From contig NZ_JASHIZ010000020.1 in NCBI RefSeq assembly GCF_030733425.1, positions 1-64,000 of the forward strand: DNA of 64,000 nucleotides, read 5' to 3'. This DNA is from Roseovarius sp. MMSF_3350 (GTDB lineage Bacteria; Pseudomonadota; Alphaproteobacteria; Rhodobacterales; Rhodobacteraceae). The position numbers were made by a program, and so were the translations under genes. Below the pieces are notes generated by a model. That model worked only from the letters and a program-made list of their open reading frames with translations, was not told where the DNA came from and searched no databases. Below are positions 1 to 9,421 of the stretch, in pieces (the stretch's first letter is position 1; the number at the start of each line of letters is the position of its first letter).

Positions 1-1741
1 ACCCCTTGCCCCGCGCCCCTGCCCCCATCGCCGCGATCGGCACCGGAACGTAAGGCGGGCGATAGGTGGTGGTCCCGGTCTCGGCGATCCCGCGCCCGGA
101 GGCATCGGCCAGCACGGCCAACGCCGCAATGTTGCTGTTCTTGCCCTGGTCCGGCGCCATGCCCTGTGTGGTGTAACGCTTCATGTGCTCGACCGATGTG
201 AAATTTTCCTGCGCGGCCAGCCTCACATCCTTCACCGTCACGTCATTCTGAAAGTCCAGCCACGCCCGCCCCTTGCCCGGCACATGCCACAGCGGCGTTA
301 TCTCGTAGGCCCCGTCTTCCGCTCTTGGCACAGGCGCGTCGACTACGCTCAGCCCAAGGTCCTCCGCCACCGCCGTGCCCGCCGCAGCACCGCTTTCCAG
401 ACATCCGCGGGTCGAGAAGACGCCCATCGCCGCCCCGGCATAGCGCATCCCCGGCACCGCGCCCTCTTTTGGCAGGAAAGCGGCCAGCCCTTTGTCCCAA
501 ACGGGCCGCCCGCTCATGTGACAGCTCAAATGCACGCTCGGGTTCCACCCGCCCGACATGGCCAGCACGTCGGCCTGCACCGTCTCGATACACTCGCCCT
601 GACGAAAGCTCACCGCCTCCAACGCCTTGCGACCGCCGGTGCCGCAGACCTGCGCGCCCGCGTAGAACGGCACATCAAGGTCACAGACCGCATCCGGCCG
701 CGCGTCGATCAACGCCGCCACATGCACCCTCGCCGCCTGCAAGTCCCGCACCGTCCGGTGTCCGGCGTCGCTGTTGGCAAAAACCGCCACGCGGGGTCCG
801 GGGCAGACCCGCCAGCGGTTCACATAGGCCCTGAGCGCCCCCGCCATCATCACGCCGGGCCGATCATTGCTGGCAAAGGCCACGGGCCGTTCGATCGCCC
901 CCGCCGCCAGCACCGCGCGTTTCGCGACGATCCGCCAGAAACATCCCTTTAAGGCGCGACCCGCTTCGGGAGCCAGCCGCTCCAGCGCACCGTATGTGCC
1001 CTGGTCATAGGCCCCCACCACGGCGGTGCGCGTCATCACCCGAACATTCTCCATCGCCGCCAGCCGCCCTCGCATCACGTCGGCCCAGGCGGCGCCTGCC
1101 TGCCCGTCCACCTCCTCGACCTCGGCATTCAGCCGGCCTCCCAGACGCGTGTCCTCGTCGGCCAGGATCACATCCGCCCCGGCCTCTGCCGCCGTCCATG
1201 CCGCCATCAGCCCTGCCGGACCGGCACCGATCACCAACACGTCGCAATGCGCAAAGGCCCGCTCCCACTGCTCCGGACCCACCGCGCGCGACAGGGTGCC
1301 CAGCCCGGCCGCCCGGCGAATGACCGGCTCGTAAAGCTTTTCCCAGAAAGCCTTCGGCCACATGAAGGTCTTGTAGTAGAAGCCCGCCCCCAAAAATGGC
1401 GCGCCGAGGTCGTTCACGGCCATCAGGTCGAACGCCACCGACGGCCACGCGTTCTGCCCGAACGCCTCCAGCCCCTCGTGCAGTTCCACCATCGTGGCCC
1501 GCGCATTGGGCTCCTTCCCCGCGCCATGCCCCAGGGTGACCAGCGCATTAGGCTCCTCGCTGCCCGCAGTGAAAATGCCCCGCGGCCGGTGATACTTGAA
1601 CGACCGCGCCACCACCCGCACATCCGCGCCCATCAGCGCCGAGGCCAGCGTGTCGCCCTCGAACCCAAGGTGCTGCCGCCCATCGAAGGTAAAGGCCAGT
1701 CGCCGCGACCGGTCGATCAGCCCATCGCCGTCCAGCCTCAT
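1..1741 (-). CDS. soxA: Sarcosine oxidase alpha subunit, partial (C-terminus outside window)
   Basis: Large subunit of heterotetrameric sarcosine oxidase, which oxidatively demethylates sarcosine to glycine and passes the one-carbon unit to tetrahydrofolate. About 580 residues are visible; the family is about 1000 residues, so the aminomethyltransferase-like C-terminal half lies beyond position 1. Seen: an N-terminal 2Fe-2S ferredoxin-like segment of the kind found in SoxA and hydrogen cyanide synthase (SFKYHRPRGI), then a dinucleotide-binding fold (VLVIGAGPAGL). The ATG overlaps the TGA of soxD (ATGA, 1738-1741), which fixes the start and indicates translational coupling. Order soxB-soxD-soxA is the standard operon. 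Confidence 0.93.
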   Translation of the reverse strand, partial: MRLDGDGLIDRSRRLAFTFDGRQHLGFEGDTLASALMGADVRVVARSFKYHRPRGIFTAGSEEPNALVTLGHGAGKEPNARATMVELHEGLEAFGQNAWPSVAFDLMAVNDLGAPFLGAGFYYKTFMWPKAFWEKLYEPVIRRAAGLGTLSRAVGPEQWERAFAHCDVLVIGAGPAGLMAAWTAAEAGADVILADEDTRLGGRLNAEVEEVDGQAGAAWADVMRGRLAAMENVRVMTRTAVVGAYDQGTYGALERLAPEAGRALKGCFWRIVAKRAVLAAGAIERPVAFASNDRPGVMMAGALRAYVNRWRVCPGPRVAVFANSDAGHRTVRDLQAARVHVAALIDARPDAVCDLDVPFYAGAQVCGTGGRKALEAVSFRQGECIETVQADVLAMSGGWNPSVHLSCHMSGRPVWDKGLAAFLPKEGAVPGMRYAGAAMGVFSTRGCLESGAAAGTAVAEDLGLSVVDAPVPRAEDGAYEITPLWHVPGKGRAWLDFQNDVTVKDVRLAAQENFTSVEHMKRYTTQGMAPDQGKNSNIAALAVLADASGRGIAETGTTTYRPPYVPVPIAAMGAGARGKG

Positions 1742-2001
1742 CGCGCCGCCTCTTCCGCCAGCACCGCGCTCAGAACCGCATGGCTCGAGGTGTCCCGCGT
1801 CACCACGATCCACGCGCCGCAGCCGCTCTCGTGAAACCACAGGTCCCGCGTCTCGCCACAAGGGTTCTCTCGGTTGTGCACGTAGTCGTCCCACGCCTCG
1901 GCACCTGCGTCCTCGCAGGGCCGTTCCAGCGCCACCGCGTGCCCGGCATAGTAGAATTCCCGGCGATCGCGCTCGCCGCAGATCGGACAGGGCAGCCTCA
2001 T
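1738..2001 (-). CDS. soxD: Sarcosine oxidase delta subunit
   Basis: Small zinc-binding subunit of heterotetrameric sarcosine oxidase, 87 residues, the usual size for the family. The protein starts MRLPCPICGERDRREF with the conserved CPxCG zinc-ligand pair, followed by the typical YAGHA segment. The open frame extends further upstream, but the ATG at 2001 places the CPxCG motif at the N-terminus as in known SoxD proteins. It lies 62 bases after soxB and overlaps soxA by four bases. Confidence 0.93.
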   Translation of the reverse strand: MRLPCPICGERDRREFYYAGHAVALERPCEDAGAEAWDDYVHNRENPCGETRDLWFHESGCGAWIVVTRDTSSHAVLSAVLAEEAAR

Positions 2002-2063
2002 GCCGCCTCCCCCGGCTTCTTCTTGCCAGAAATACTCATGGCCCGAACTCCGCCACGAGCGCC

Positions 2064-3317
2064 TCAATGCAGGTTATGCTGCGCACCGGTCCCCTCCTCG
2101 TCCATCAATCCGCGCCCGGTGCGGAACCTGTCCAGCCGCAACCGTGCCGCCGCCGCGTGCGGGCGGTCCGTCGCCAGCAGATGCGCCATGCAATGCCCAG
2201 AGCCGGGCACCGCCTTGAACCCGCCATAGCACCAGCCGCAATTGAGGTAGAGCCCCTCTACCGGCGACTTGTCGATGATCGGGCTGCCATCCGGGCTCAT
2301 GTCCATGATTCCGCCCCATGACCGAAGGACCTTGGCCTGTCCGATCATAGGCATCAGGGTCATGCCCGCCTCCATTACATGCTCCACCAGCGGCAGGTTC
2401 CCCCGCGCGGCATAGCTGGCATACATGTCGAGGTCGCCGCCAAAGACCAGCCCGCCCTTGTCGGACTGGCTGATATAGAAATGCCCCATGCCGAAACTGA
2501 CCACGTGGTCGATGCAGGGCTTCAACCCTTCGGTCACAAAGGCCTGCAACACGTGGCTTTCGATCGGCAGGCGCATCCCGGCCATCGCCGCCACCTGGCT
2601 CGACCGGCCTGCAACGATCACCGCGACCTTCTTGGCTCGGATCACACCGCGCGAGGTTTGCACCCCCTTGACCGCGCCACCCTCGATGTCGATCCCCGTC
2701 ACATCGCAGTTCTGGATCAGATCCACGCCCCGCTCGCTCGCCCCGCGGGCATAGCCCCAAGCCACCGCATCATGCCGCGCCGTGCCCGCGCGCCGTTGCA
2801 ACAGCCCTCCATAGATGGGAAACCGTGCCTGCTCGTAATCCAGGTACGGCAACACCTTCTTCAATCGCGCCACGCTCAGCAGTTCCGCGTCGTCGCCCTG
2901 GTTGCGCATCGCGTTGCCCCGGCGGATCGCCGCGTCGCGCTGTCCGTCGGAATGAAACAGTACGATCTGCCCGCGCTGCGAATGCATCACGTTGTAGTTC
3001 AGCTCCTGCTCCAACCCTTCCCAAAGCTTCAGCGAATGGCTGTAGAATTCCGAGTTGCCGGGCAGGAAATAATTCGCCCGCACGATGGTGGTGTTGCGCC
3101 CCACGTTGCCGCCGCCTAGGTACCCTTTCTCCAGCACCGCGACATTGGTGATCCCGTGCTCGCGCGCCAGGTAATAGGCGGTAGCCAGCCCGTGTCCGCC
3201 ACCCCCGATGATCACCACGTCATAGGCATCCTTCGGGCTGGCATCGCGCCAATGCGCCTGCCAGCCGCGATTGCCGGTCAGGCCTTCCCTGAGGACGCGC
3301 AGCCCCGAAAAACGCAT
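2064..3317 (-). CDS. soxB: Sarcosine oxidase beta subunit
   Basis: Catalytic flavoprotein subunit of heterotetrameric sarcosine oxidase, 417 residues, normal length. A D-amino-acid-oxidase-type FAD fold begins near residue 30 with DVVIIGGGGHGLATAYYLA. The start MRFSGLRVLREGLTGN matches the conserved beta-subunit N-terminus; the frame stays open about 80 residues upstream, but that extension is low-complexity and overlaps the spacer. The C-terminus carries the conserved GWCYGGFKAVPGSG segment. First gene of the soxBDA operon. Confidence 0.95.
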   Translation of the reverse strand: MRFSGLRVLREGLTGNRGWQAHWRDASPKDAYDVVIIGGGGHGLATAYYLAREHGITNVAVLEKGYLGGGNVGRNTTIVRANYFLPGNSEFYSHSLKLWEGLEQELNYNVMHSQRGQIVLFHSDGQRDAAIRRGNAMRNQGDDAELLSVARLKKVLPYLDYEQARFPIYGGLLQRRAGTARHDAVAWGYARGASERGVDLIQNCDVTGIDIEGGAVKGVQTSRGVIRAKKVAVIVAGRSSQVAAMAGMRLPIESHVLQAFVTEGLKPCIDHVVSFGMGHFYISQSDKGGLVFGGDLDMYASYAARGNLPLVEHVMEAGMTLMPMIGQAKVLRSWGGIMDMSPDGSPIIDKSPVEGLYLNCGWCYGGFKAVPGSGHCMAHLLATDRPHAAAARLRLDRFRTGRGLMDEEGTGAQHNLH

Positions 3318-3388
3318 GGTGTGATTTCTCCATCGACCTTGGGCAGAGTGAAGCAACTTCCGCCCGCGAGTGCAACGGGCTCCGCGCC

Positions 3389-4000
3389 CTATCGCAAATG
3401 CGCCGGCACCGCCGCCTGTCGCTGTTCCAGCGGGATGACCGTCACTGGCGCGACCGGTGCGCCGTCGTCCCCCAGAAGGGCGTTCGACGTTGCGCGCCCG
3501 CCAATCCACGCGCCCGCCATTCTGCGCAGAACCTGAAGGCCCGCACCGGCAAAGCCGCAATCGGCCACGGGCGCGCCCGGCTCCGGCTTCGCGTATTTGG
3601 TAAAGGCGCGGCAGCGCGACGCTCCCAACCCGGCTGCCGGGCCCGCCAACTCATCCTGCCGCAGAACCACGCCCACAAAAGGCAAGTGCACCCGCGACAT
3701 GGTGTTGAACATGGGCGTGCCGCAGCAGCGCGCGTGCCAGCGGTAAAGGCCCCTGGGCGACAGGCGCAGGATCTCCAGGTGCTCCGCCCCGGCCGTCAGC
3801 GTCAGCCGGTCGGGCGTCGTCTGCCAGATCTCGCTGCCGCCGCCGGGCGACAAGAATTCGTCCGAATGACCGAACAGGCCCGCCGCGGTCTGGCAGTCGT
3901 TGCAATAGCACGTTACGCGCGTGCCCGCCCCACGGGCGGGCACAGCCAGCATCACCTCGACCGCGCCGCAGCGGCAGGTCTTCCGCACCGTCGCGGCCAC
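3389..4000 (-). CDS. DUF6151/GFA-like zinc-binding protein
   Basis: A 203-residue protein with the cysteine pattern of glutathione-dependent-formaldehyde-activating (GFA)-like folds: CRCGAVE near residue 10, CYCNDCQTA near residue 32, and CCGTPMFN near residue 93. This arrangement matches the DUF6151 family, whose members probably bind zinc; the biochemical role is unknown. It lies 71 bases upstream of soxB on the same strand and could be co-transcribed. Because sarcosine oxidation releases formaldehyde when folate is limiting, a link to formaldehyde handling is an inference from context only. Confidence 0.7.
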   Translation of the reverse strand: MAATVRKTCRCGAVEVMLAVPARGAGTRVTCYCNDCQTAAGLFGHSDEFLSPGGGSEIWQTTPDRLTLTAGAEHLEILRLSPRGLYRWHARCCGTPMFNTMSRVHLPFVGVVLRQDELAGPAAGLGASRCRAFTKYAKPEPGAPVADCGFAGAGLQVLRRMAGAWIGGRATSNALLGDDGAPVAPVTVIPLEQRQAAVPAHLR

Positions 4001-4010
4001 CTGCTTGCGC

Positions 4011-5444
4011 CTAGAGGCCCGCGGCGCGATAACTGGTTGCGACCTTGCCGATCGACACCAGATAAGCCGCAGTACGCAGGTCGGTCACGTCTTCGCGGCC
4101 GTGCCAGGTTTCGCGCATCGCCTGGTAGGCCGCGCGCATCGTGTCGTCGAGGCCCGAGCGTACCAGTTCCAGCTCGCCCGCGCCGCGCAGGTACTTCTGC
4201 TTGAAGTCCGGCGTCATCGACCACGCGCCTTCAAGGTGATCGTCCAACCGGCTCAGCTCGCGCACGATCAGCTCGTGCCGCGCCTCCTCCTGCCGGCGCC
4301 CCATCCGGCCGAACCGGATGTGGCTCAGGTTCTTGACCCACTCGAAATACGACACCGTCACACCGCCCGCGTTGGCGTACATGTCGGGAATGATCACCGT
4401 GCCCTTGCCGCGAAGGGTCTCGTCGGCGCCCGCGGTCACCGGGCCATTGGCGGCCTCGATGATCAGCGGCGCCTTGATCCGGTCGGCATTGCCGAGGTTG
4501 ATCACCCCTTCCATCGCGGCCGGGATAAGGATGTCGCACTCGTGCTCCAGATACTTGGCGCCGTCCTTGATGTAGTTGCCCGACGGATACCCGTCGACGC
4601 CGCCATGTTTGGCGATCCAGTTGCGCAACTCGTCGATGTTCAGCCCGTTCTCGTCGAAAAGGCCGCCGTCGCGTTCGATCACGGCGATCACCTTGCAGCC
4701 GTCCTCCTCGGACAGGAACTTGGCCGCGTGATAGCCGACGTTGCCCAGGCCCTGCACGATCACGCGCTTGCCATCCAGCGTGCCGCTCAGCCCGGCCGCC
4801 TTGATGTCCTCGGGATGGCGGAAGAACTCCTGCAACGCGTATTGCACGCCACGTCCCGTCGCCTCGGTCCGGCCCTGGATGCCCCCCGAATGCACCGGCT
4901 TGCCGGTCACGCAGGCCCGCGCGTTGATGTCGGTGGTGTTCATCCGGCGGTACTGGTCGGCGATCCAGGCCATCTCGCGTTCGCCCGTGCCCATGTCCGG
5001 GGCGGGCACGTTCTGCGCCGGGTGGATCAGGTCGCGCTTGGCCAGTTCATAGGCAAACCGCCGTGTGATCAGTTCCAGCTCATGCTCGTCCCATTCCAGC
5101 GGATCGAGGCACAAGCCCCCCTTCGAGCCGCCGAACGGCGCCTCGACCAGCGCGCACTTGTAGGTCATCAGTGCGGCCAGCGCCTCGACCTCGTCCTGGT
5201 TCACCGCCATGGAATAGCGGATGCCGCCCTTCACGGGCTCCATGTGCTCGGAATGCACGCTGCGATAGCCGGTGAACGTGTGGATCTGACCGCGCAGACG
5301 CACTCCGAAGCGTACCGTGTAGGTCGCGTTGCAGACCCGGATCTTCTCCTCCAGTCCCGGCGGCAGGTCCATCAGCGATACCGCGCGGTTGAACATCAGG
5401 TCCACGCTTTCGCGGAATGTCGGCTCCTTGATCGGTGCATTCAT
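4011..5444 (-). CDS. gdhA: NAD(P)-dependent glutamate dehydrogenase (Glu/Leu/Phe/Val family)
   Basis: Interconverts glutamate and 2-oxoglutarate plus ammonia in the cytosol. The 477 residues contain the substrate-binding KGGIRY and PFGGSKGGL motifs in the first 130 residues and a Rossmann motif VQGLGNVGYHAA in the second half. The ATG at 5444 is chosen because the family signature begins soon after it and a GGGAGA ribosome site lies just upstream; the frame extends 21 codons further upstream without family similarity. The gene ends 11 bases before the DUF6151 gene starts, so it may head a run into the sarcosine genes. Confidence 0.93.
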   Translation of the reverse strand: MNAPIKEPTFRESVDLMFNRAVSLMDLPPGLEEKIRVCNATYTVRFGVRLRGQIHTFTGYRSVHSEHMEPVKGGIRYSMAVNQDEVEALAALMTYKCALVEAPFGGSKGGLCLDPLEWDEHELELITRRFAYELAKRDLIHPAQNVPAPDMGTGEREMAWIADQYRRMNTTDINARACVTGKPVHSGGIQGRTEATGRGVQYALQEFFRHPEDIKAAGLSGTLDGKRVIVQGLGNVGYHAAKFLSEEDGCKVIAVIERDGGLFDENGLNIDELRNWIAKHGGVDGYPSGNYIKDGAKYLEHECDILIPAAMEGVINLGNADRIKAPLIIEAANGPVTAGADETLRGKGTVIIPDMYANAGGVTVSYFEWVKNLSHIRFGRMGRRQEEARHELIVRELSRLDDHLEGAWSMTPDFKQKYLRGAGELELVRSGLDDTMRAAYQAMRETWHGREDVTDLRTAAYLVSIGKVATSYRAAGL

Positions 5445-5770
5445 GGTCGGGTCTCCCTCTTCTGGCGCATGTGGCACGACTCCCCATAGCCCCCATGCAT
5501 GTCGCAATGGTTAAGGGAAGTGTCCCGATTGTCCACCATAGATGCCCGCCGGGTCCCGGCCGCCGCCACGATGCACCGCCAGAGCGAAAAACAGGTCTTT
5601 GTTAATCGTTTCGTAACAGTCGGGAATATTTGAAAGATTTATCCCTTTTCCGTCGTCAATACGGCCAATTTCTTCCCGGTTTCGCCATATTTTGACCATA
5701 AGGCTTCCCGATAACATCCGGGATTGAATCCGTTCCTGGGGGCGGGAACGTCCAAAGAGGTATTAAAGAA
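5445..5770. other. Divergent spacer between gdhA and the tad genes
   Basis: No gene seen. The stretch 5590-5710 is AT-richer than its surroundings (for example taatcgtttcgtaacag), as expected for promoters of the two divergent units. An inverted repeat, cgttcc (5731-5736) and ggaacg (5745-5750), lies just upstream of the tad gene, followed by aaagagg (5754-5760) as a possible ribosome site. No confident -35/-10 pair was assigned. Confidence 0.4.
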
Positions 5771-7738
5771 ATGAACGTGTCGAGATTTGAAATCCGGTCG
5801 TCGCTACGCACTTGCCTGCCAGCATACACTACGGCGCGCCGCCGCCTTTCGATGTTCCGCAAAGACGAGGACGGGTCGTTGATCATCCTCACGCTCTTCA
5901 TCTTCATCTTCATGCTGGTGATGGCCGGCCTCGGCATCGATTCGATGCGCCACGAGATGCACCGCGCCCACCTGCAGGCGACGCTCGACTCCGCCGTTCT
6001 GGCGGGGGCCGGCGCCTCCTCCGACGAAGATGCCAAGCACGTGGTCGAGGATTACTTCGCCAAATCGGGCATGGCGGAATATCTCAACGCCATCCGCGAG
6101 GAAGACATCGACATCGGCCTCAACGCGACCTACGTGAGCGCCAGCGCCAAGCTCGACATGGACACCTACCTGATGAAACTGTCCGGCGTCGAGCAGCTGT
6201 CGGCGGCCGCGCGGGCCACCGCCCAGACGCGTGTGCCGAAGCTGGAAATCGCTCTGGTCCTCGACGTGTCCAACTCGATGAACGAGAACGGCACCAACCG
6301 CAAGACCAAGATGGAGAACCTGCAAAAGGCCGCCAAAGAGTTCGTCACCACGATCATCGATTCGGCCGATCCCGGCAACGCCACGATCTCGATCGTGCCC
6401 TTCTCGACCTCTGTTGCTCCCAGCCAGGAAATCTACGACGCCCTGCTGGTCGACGAACAGCACCGATATTCCAATTGCCTGGTCTTTGACGACGACGACT
6501 ACAACAGCACCGCGCTGGCCACCGATGCCGCCGCCGCGAACGACATCTCGCTGATCCCGTTGGAACAGGCGATCTATACCTCGCGCTACGGCAAATTCGA
6601 CGCGCTGAACCAGCCCTGGCGCTCATGCTATACCGAGGACGGCTACCGCATCATGCAGTTCTCGTCCTCCGAGGCCGACCTGCACGCCAAAATCGACAGC
6701 ATGATCGCCGACGGCAACACCACCGGCTCGCTGGGCGTGAAATGGGGCGCGGCCCTGCTTGATCCCTCCTTCCGAGACGTGACCGGCACCATCGTGCCCG
6801 TCGACTACTCGGACAGCGAAACGATGAAGATCATCGTGATGATGGGCGACGGCGAGAACACAACCACGTACTTCTTCCCCGAGGACAGTCAGTATCGCGG
6901 CGAGAATTCGGACCTGTTCTACACCGAGTACGCCGACCAGCAGTTCAAGTACGCCTACTACATCTATAACTCGAACTACCGCTGGTATGGCTCGAGCAAC
7001 GAATGGCGCTGTAGCGAGTGGTATGCCGACTGCGAATACGAAAGCGTGACCAAGGCCAACTACTTCATGCGCGACCCGGAATACACCTACGGCCCCGGCC
7101 TGCTGACGACGGTTGCAAGCGTCGTGGCGTCGCTCGGCAACACCGTAAGCGCGACTACGTGCGCCGCCTTGGTCGGCGAAGGCTACGGCAGTGAGGGATC
7201 CGTTCCGCCGGAAGACTACCCGGCGGACTGGGACAACCACAACTGCAGCACCATAGAGGATTCGCTCTGGGACGCGATGATGGACGACTATATGTACTAC
7301 AACATCGACGAGGGCGAGTGGATGAACGGGATCGATTTCGTCGACCTTGATGAGGAGCCCGGCTTCATCCTGCGCGAACGCTACTCATGGGAAGAGGCGT
7401 GGGGCATGATGTCACCGCGCGAATACGGCGACATCACCGGCATCTACGACGCCTATTACGAATACGAGAACATGGACTCCAACGTCTCCGGCTCGCAGAA
7501 GAACACCCGCATGGACAATGTCTGCGGCGCGGCCAAGAACAACGGCGTGGTCATTTATACCATCGGCTACGAAGTGCCCAAGAACGGCACCGCCGAAACG
7601 TCGCTGAAGAAATGTGCCACTGGCTATGACCCCATCGAAAAGAGCACGGCCTACTACTACAGCGTGGACGGGCTCGATATCTCCGACGCCTTCGGCTCCA
7701 TCGCCGGCAACGTCCAAGCTCTGAGGCTGACACAATGA
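5771..7738 (+). CDS. TadG-like pilus assembly protein with von Willebrand A domain
   Basis: A 655-residue, probably cell-envelope protein of the tad (tight adherence) system. One membrane helix at about residues 36-57 follows an EDGS sequence like a prepilin cleavage site, then a Tad-type linker and a von Willebrand A domain opening with LVLDVSNSM; D165, S167 and S169 form the metal-ion site. A long Tyr/Asp/Glu-rich insert (roughly residues 375-560) interrupts the domain. Unlike the two genes that follow, it has no Glu at position +5 of the presumed mature protein. A shorter start at Met28 is possible. It overlaps the next gene by ATGA. Confidence 0.82.
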   Translation: MNVSRFEIRSSLRTCLPAYTTARRRLSMFRKDEDGSLIILTLFIFIFMLVMAGLGIDSMRHEMHRAHLQATLDSAVLAGAGASSDEDAKHVVEDYFAKSGMAEYLNAIREEDIDIGLNATYVSASAKLDMDTYLMKLSGVEQLSAAARATAQTRVPKLEIALVLDVSNSMNENGTNRKTKMENLQKAAKEFVTTIIDSADPGNATISIVPFSTSVAPSQEIYDALLVDEQHRYSNCLVFDDDDYNSTALATDAAAANDISLIPLEQAIYTSRYGKFDALNQPWRSCYTEDGYRIMQFSSSEADLHAKIDSMIADGNTTGSLGVKWGAALLDPSFRDVTGTIVPVDYSDSETMKIIVMMGDGENTTTYFFPEDSQYRGENSDLFYTEYADQQFKYAYYIYNSNYRWYGSSNEWRCSEWYADCEYESVTKANYFMRDPEYTYGPGLLTTVASVVASLGNTVSATTCAALVGEGYGSEGSVPPEDYPADWDNHNCSTIEDSLWDAMMDDYMYYNIDEGEWMNGIDFVDLDEEPGFILRERYSWEEAWGMMSPREYGDITGIYDAYYEYENMDSNVSGSQKNTRMDNVCGAAKNNGVVIYTIGYEVPKNGTAETSLKKCATGYDPIEKSTAYYYSVDGLDISDAFGSIAGNVQALRLTQ

Positions 7739-8271
7739 TCACCAGGCTCAAAGACGCGTTCCGTCGCCTGATATGGGATGAGGGCGGCTCGGCATCGGTC
7801 GAGTTCGTCATCATCTTCCCAGTCTACCTCTCGTTCATGCTTATGTCGATCGAGCTGGGTTTCGTGACCATGCGCCACACCCTGCTGGAACGCGGCCTGG
7901 ACATCGCGGTGCGCGAGGTACGCCTTGGCACCGGCACGGCGCCCCAGCACGACGACATCAAGGATCTCGTCTGCGACAACGCGATAATGGTCCTGAACTG
8001 CAAGGAAAAGCTGCGTCTGGAAATGCGCCCGGCCAACATCTTCGCCCTGCAGACCCTGGACACCACCGCCGACTGCACCGACAAGGCCGAACCGGCGAAG
8101 CCCGTGCGCTCCTTCACCCCCGGTGTCGCCAACCAGCTGATGCTGATGCGCGCCTGTTACAAGTACGAGCCCTTCTTTCCGAAGGAAGTCCTCGGCTCCG
8201 CGCTCGAGAAGGATGGCAGCGGCGAAGCCTCGATCGTTTCCATGACCGCTTTCGTACAGGAGCCGAACTGA
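7735..8271 (+). CDS. TadE-like pseudopilin
   Basis: A 178-residue pilus assembly protein of the TadE family. The N-terminal leader ends at Gly18, followed by SASVE with Glu at +5 and a hydrophobic helix (residues 23-44), the classical type IV prepilin-like cleavage signal. The remainder is a periplasmic domain with four cysteines in its middle part. Translation is coupled at both ends: ATGA overlap with the upstream gene and TGATG overlap with the downstream gene. The three genes form one operon whose ATPase and secretin partners are not in this window. Confidence 0.85.
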   Translation: MITRLKDAFRRLIWDEGGSASVEFVIIFPVYLSFMLMSIELGFVTMRHTLLERGLDIAVREVRLGTGTAPQHDDIKDLVCDNAIMVLNCKEKLRLEMRPANIFALQTLDTTADCTDKAEPAKPVRSFTPGVANQLMLMRACYKYEPFFPKEVLGSALEKDGSGEASIVSMTAFVQEPN

Positions 8272-8852
8272 TGCTGATGGCCCGACTCAAAGTTTCCCTG
8301 CGCAGCTTTATCGAAGGAACGCGCGGCTCGCTCACGGTCGAGGCCGTGCTGTCGCTGCCGCTGCTCTTCTGGAGCATGGCCGCCACCTTCGACTTCTTCG
8401 AGATCCACCGCTACAAGAGCGTCCGCGAAAAGGGCACGTTCACCATCGCGGACATGATTTCGCGCGAGACCCGAGCGGCGGGCCTGACCTCAATTTATCT
8501 CGACAATGCCAAGATCCTGTTCGACGAGATCACAAACGACGACGGCGTCAACCAGATCCGCGTCTCGGTCGTGTCCTACGATGCCGACGATGATGAATAC
8601 GGCATCGTCTGGTCCGAGGTGCGCGGCACCGGGCCCATGGTCAAGCTGACCAGCGCGCAGGTCAAGGACTCGCACGAGACCCTGCCCGACGTTGCCGACG
8701 GCGAAGAGATCATCCTGGTCGAATCCACCTCGTCCTACCAGCCACTCTTCAATGTCGGACTCGACGACGTGACCATCGGCACGCGGGTTTTCAGCGCGAT
8801 CCGCTTCGCGCCCCAAATATGCTACGAAGGACTTTGCGGGCTTCAGAACTGA
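8271..8852 (+). CDS. TadE/TadF-like pseudopilin
   Basis: A 193-residue minor pseudopilin-like protein. Gly19 is followed by SLTVE with Glu at +5 and a membrane helix (about residues 20-43), again a prepilin-type signal. The soluble C-terminal part is predicted outside the cytoplasm. Third gene of the tad unit; its 3' end overlaps a convergent gene by 10 bases. Confidence 0.82.
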   Translation: MLMARLKVSLRSFIEGTRGSLTVEAVLSLPLLFWSMAATFDFFEIHRYKSVREKGTFTIADMISRETRAAGLTSIYLDNAKILFDEITNDDGVNQIRVSVVSYDADDDEYGIVWSEVRGTGPMVKLTSAQVKDSHETLPDVADGEEIILVESTSSYQPLFNVGLDDVTIGTRVFSAIRFAPQICYEGLCGLQN

Positions 8853-9340
8853 TCCGCGCCTCCTGCGCGGTCTGCCATCAGGGCGGCGATCATCTCGGCC
8901 ATCATCTTGGACTGATGCCCGGGCGTGACCCCGCCCAGCCCGATGCGGCGGCCCATCCGCCACCACAGACCCGGCCGCCACCGCGTCGGGGCTTTCGTTT
9001 TCGCCTTGATCAGAAAGCCGTTCGACGGCTTGAAGGCGAAAAGGCCCCGGTCCATCGTATCGATATCCGAGATTCCCACGATGACCTCGCCGTCGCTGCT
9101 GCGCACCGCCGCCCGCGTCAGTTCGATCTTCTGCGCCGTGGCGCGGCGCATCGCATCGCCCATCCAGACCGCCGCCGCGCCCAGCACGACCAGGAACAGC
9201 TGCCAGCCCAGCGCGTCGAAGCTGCGCGTCAGCCCGATCCAGATCAGCACCGCGCCCAGAAGGCCCAGACAGCCCACGCCCAGGATGCGCCGCCCGGTCG
9301 ATGCCTGCATGACCGCCAGTACCTCGTCGTCGTCGCCCAT
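8843..9340 (-). CDS. Conserved membrane protein of unknown function
   Basis: I do not recognise the family. The 165 residues show two closely spaced membrane helices (about residues 18-37 and 45-62) followed by a basic soluble tail containing the segments IVGISDID and MGRRIGLGGVTPG. It is convergent with the tad operon. Codon use and GC look like the surrounding genes, so it is probably a real core gene. Confidence 0.6.
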   Translation of the reverse strand: MGDDDEVLAVMQASTGRRILGVGCLGLLGAVLIWIGLTRSFDALGWQLFLVVLGAAAVWMGDAMRRATAQKIELTRAAVRSSDGEVIVGISDIDTMDRGLFAFKPSNGFLIKAKTKAPTRWRPGLWWRMGRRIGLGGVTPGHQSKMMAEMIAALMADRAGGADQF

Positions 9341-9421
9341 CGCCGCCCGTCTCCCCGTCGCGTTCGGATGCCGGCCTGATAGCCCGATTGCGCCCCCGGC
9401 GCGAGAGCGAAAAGATGCCCT

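Noticed and set aside
3921..5489. A 522-codon open frame on the plus strand antisense to glutamate dehydrogenase
   Set aside because: It mirrors a strongly conserved gene on the other strand; its composition (His/Arg/Leu-rich, no motifs) is that of an antisense shadow in high-GC DNA.
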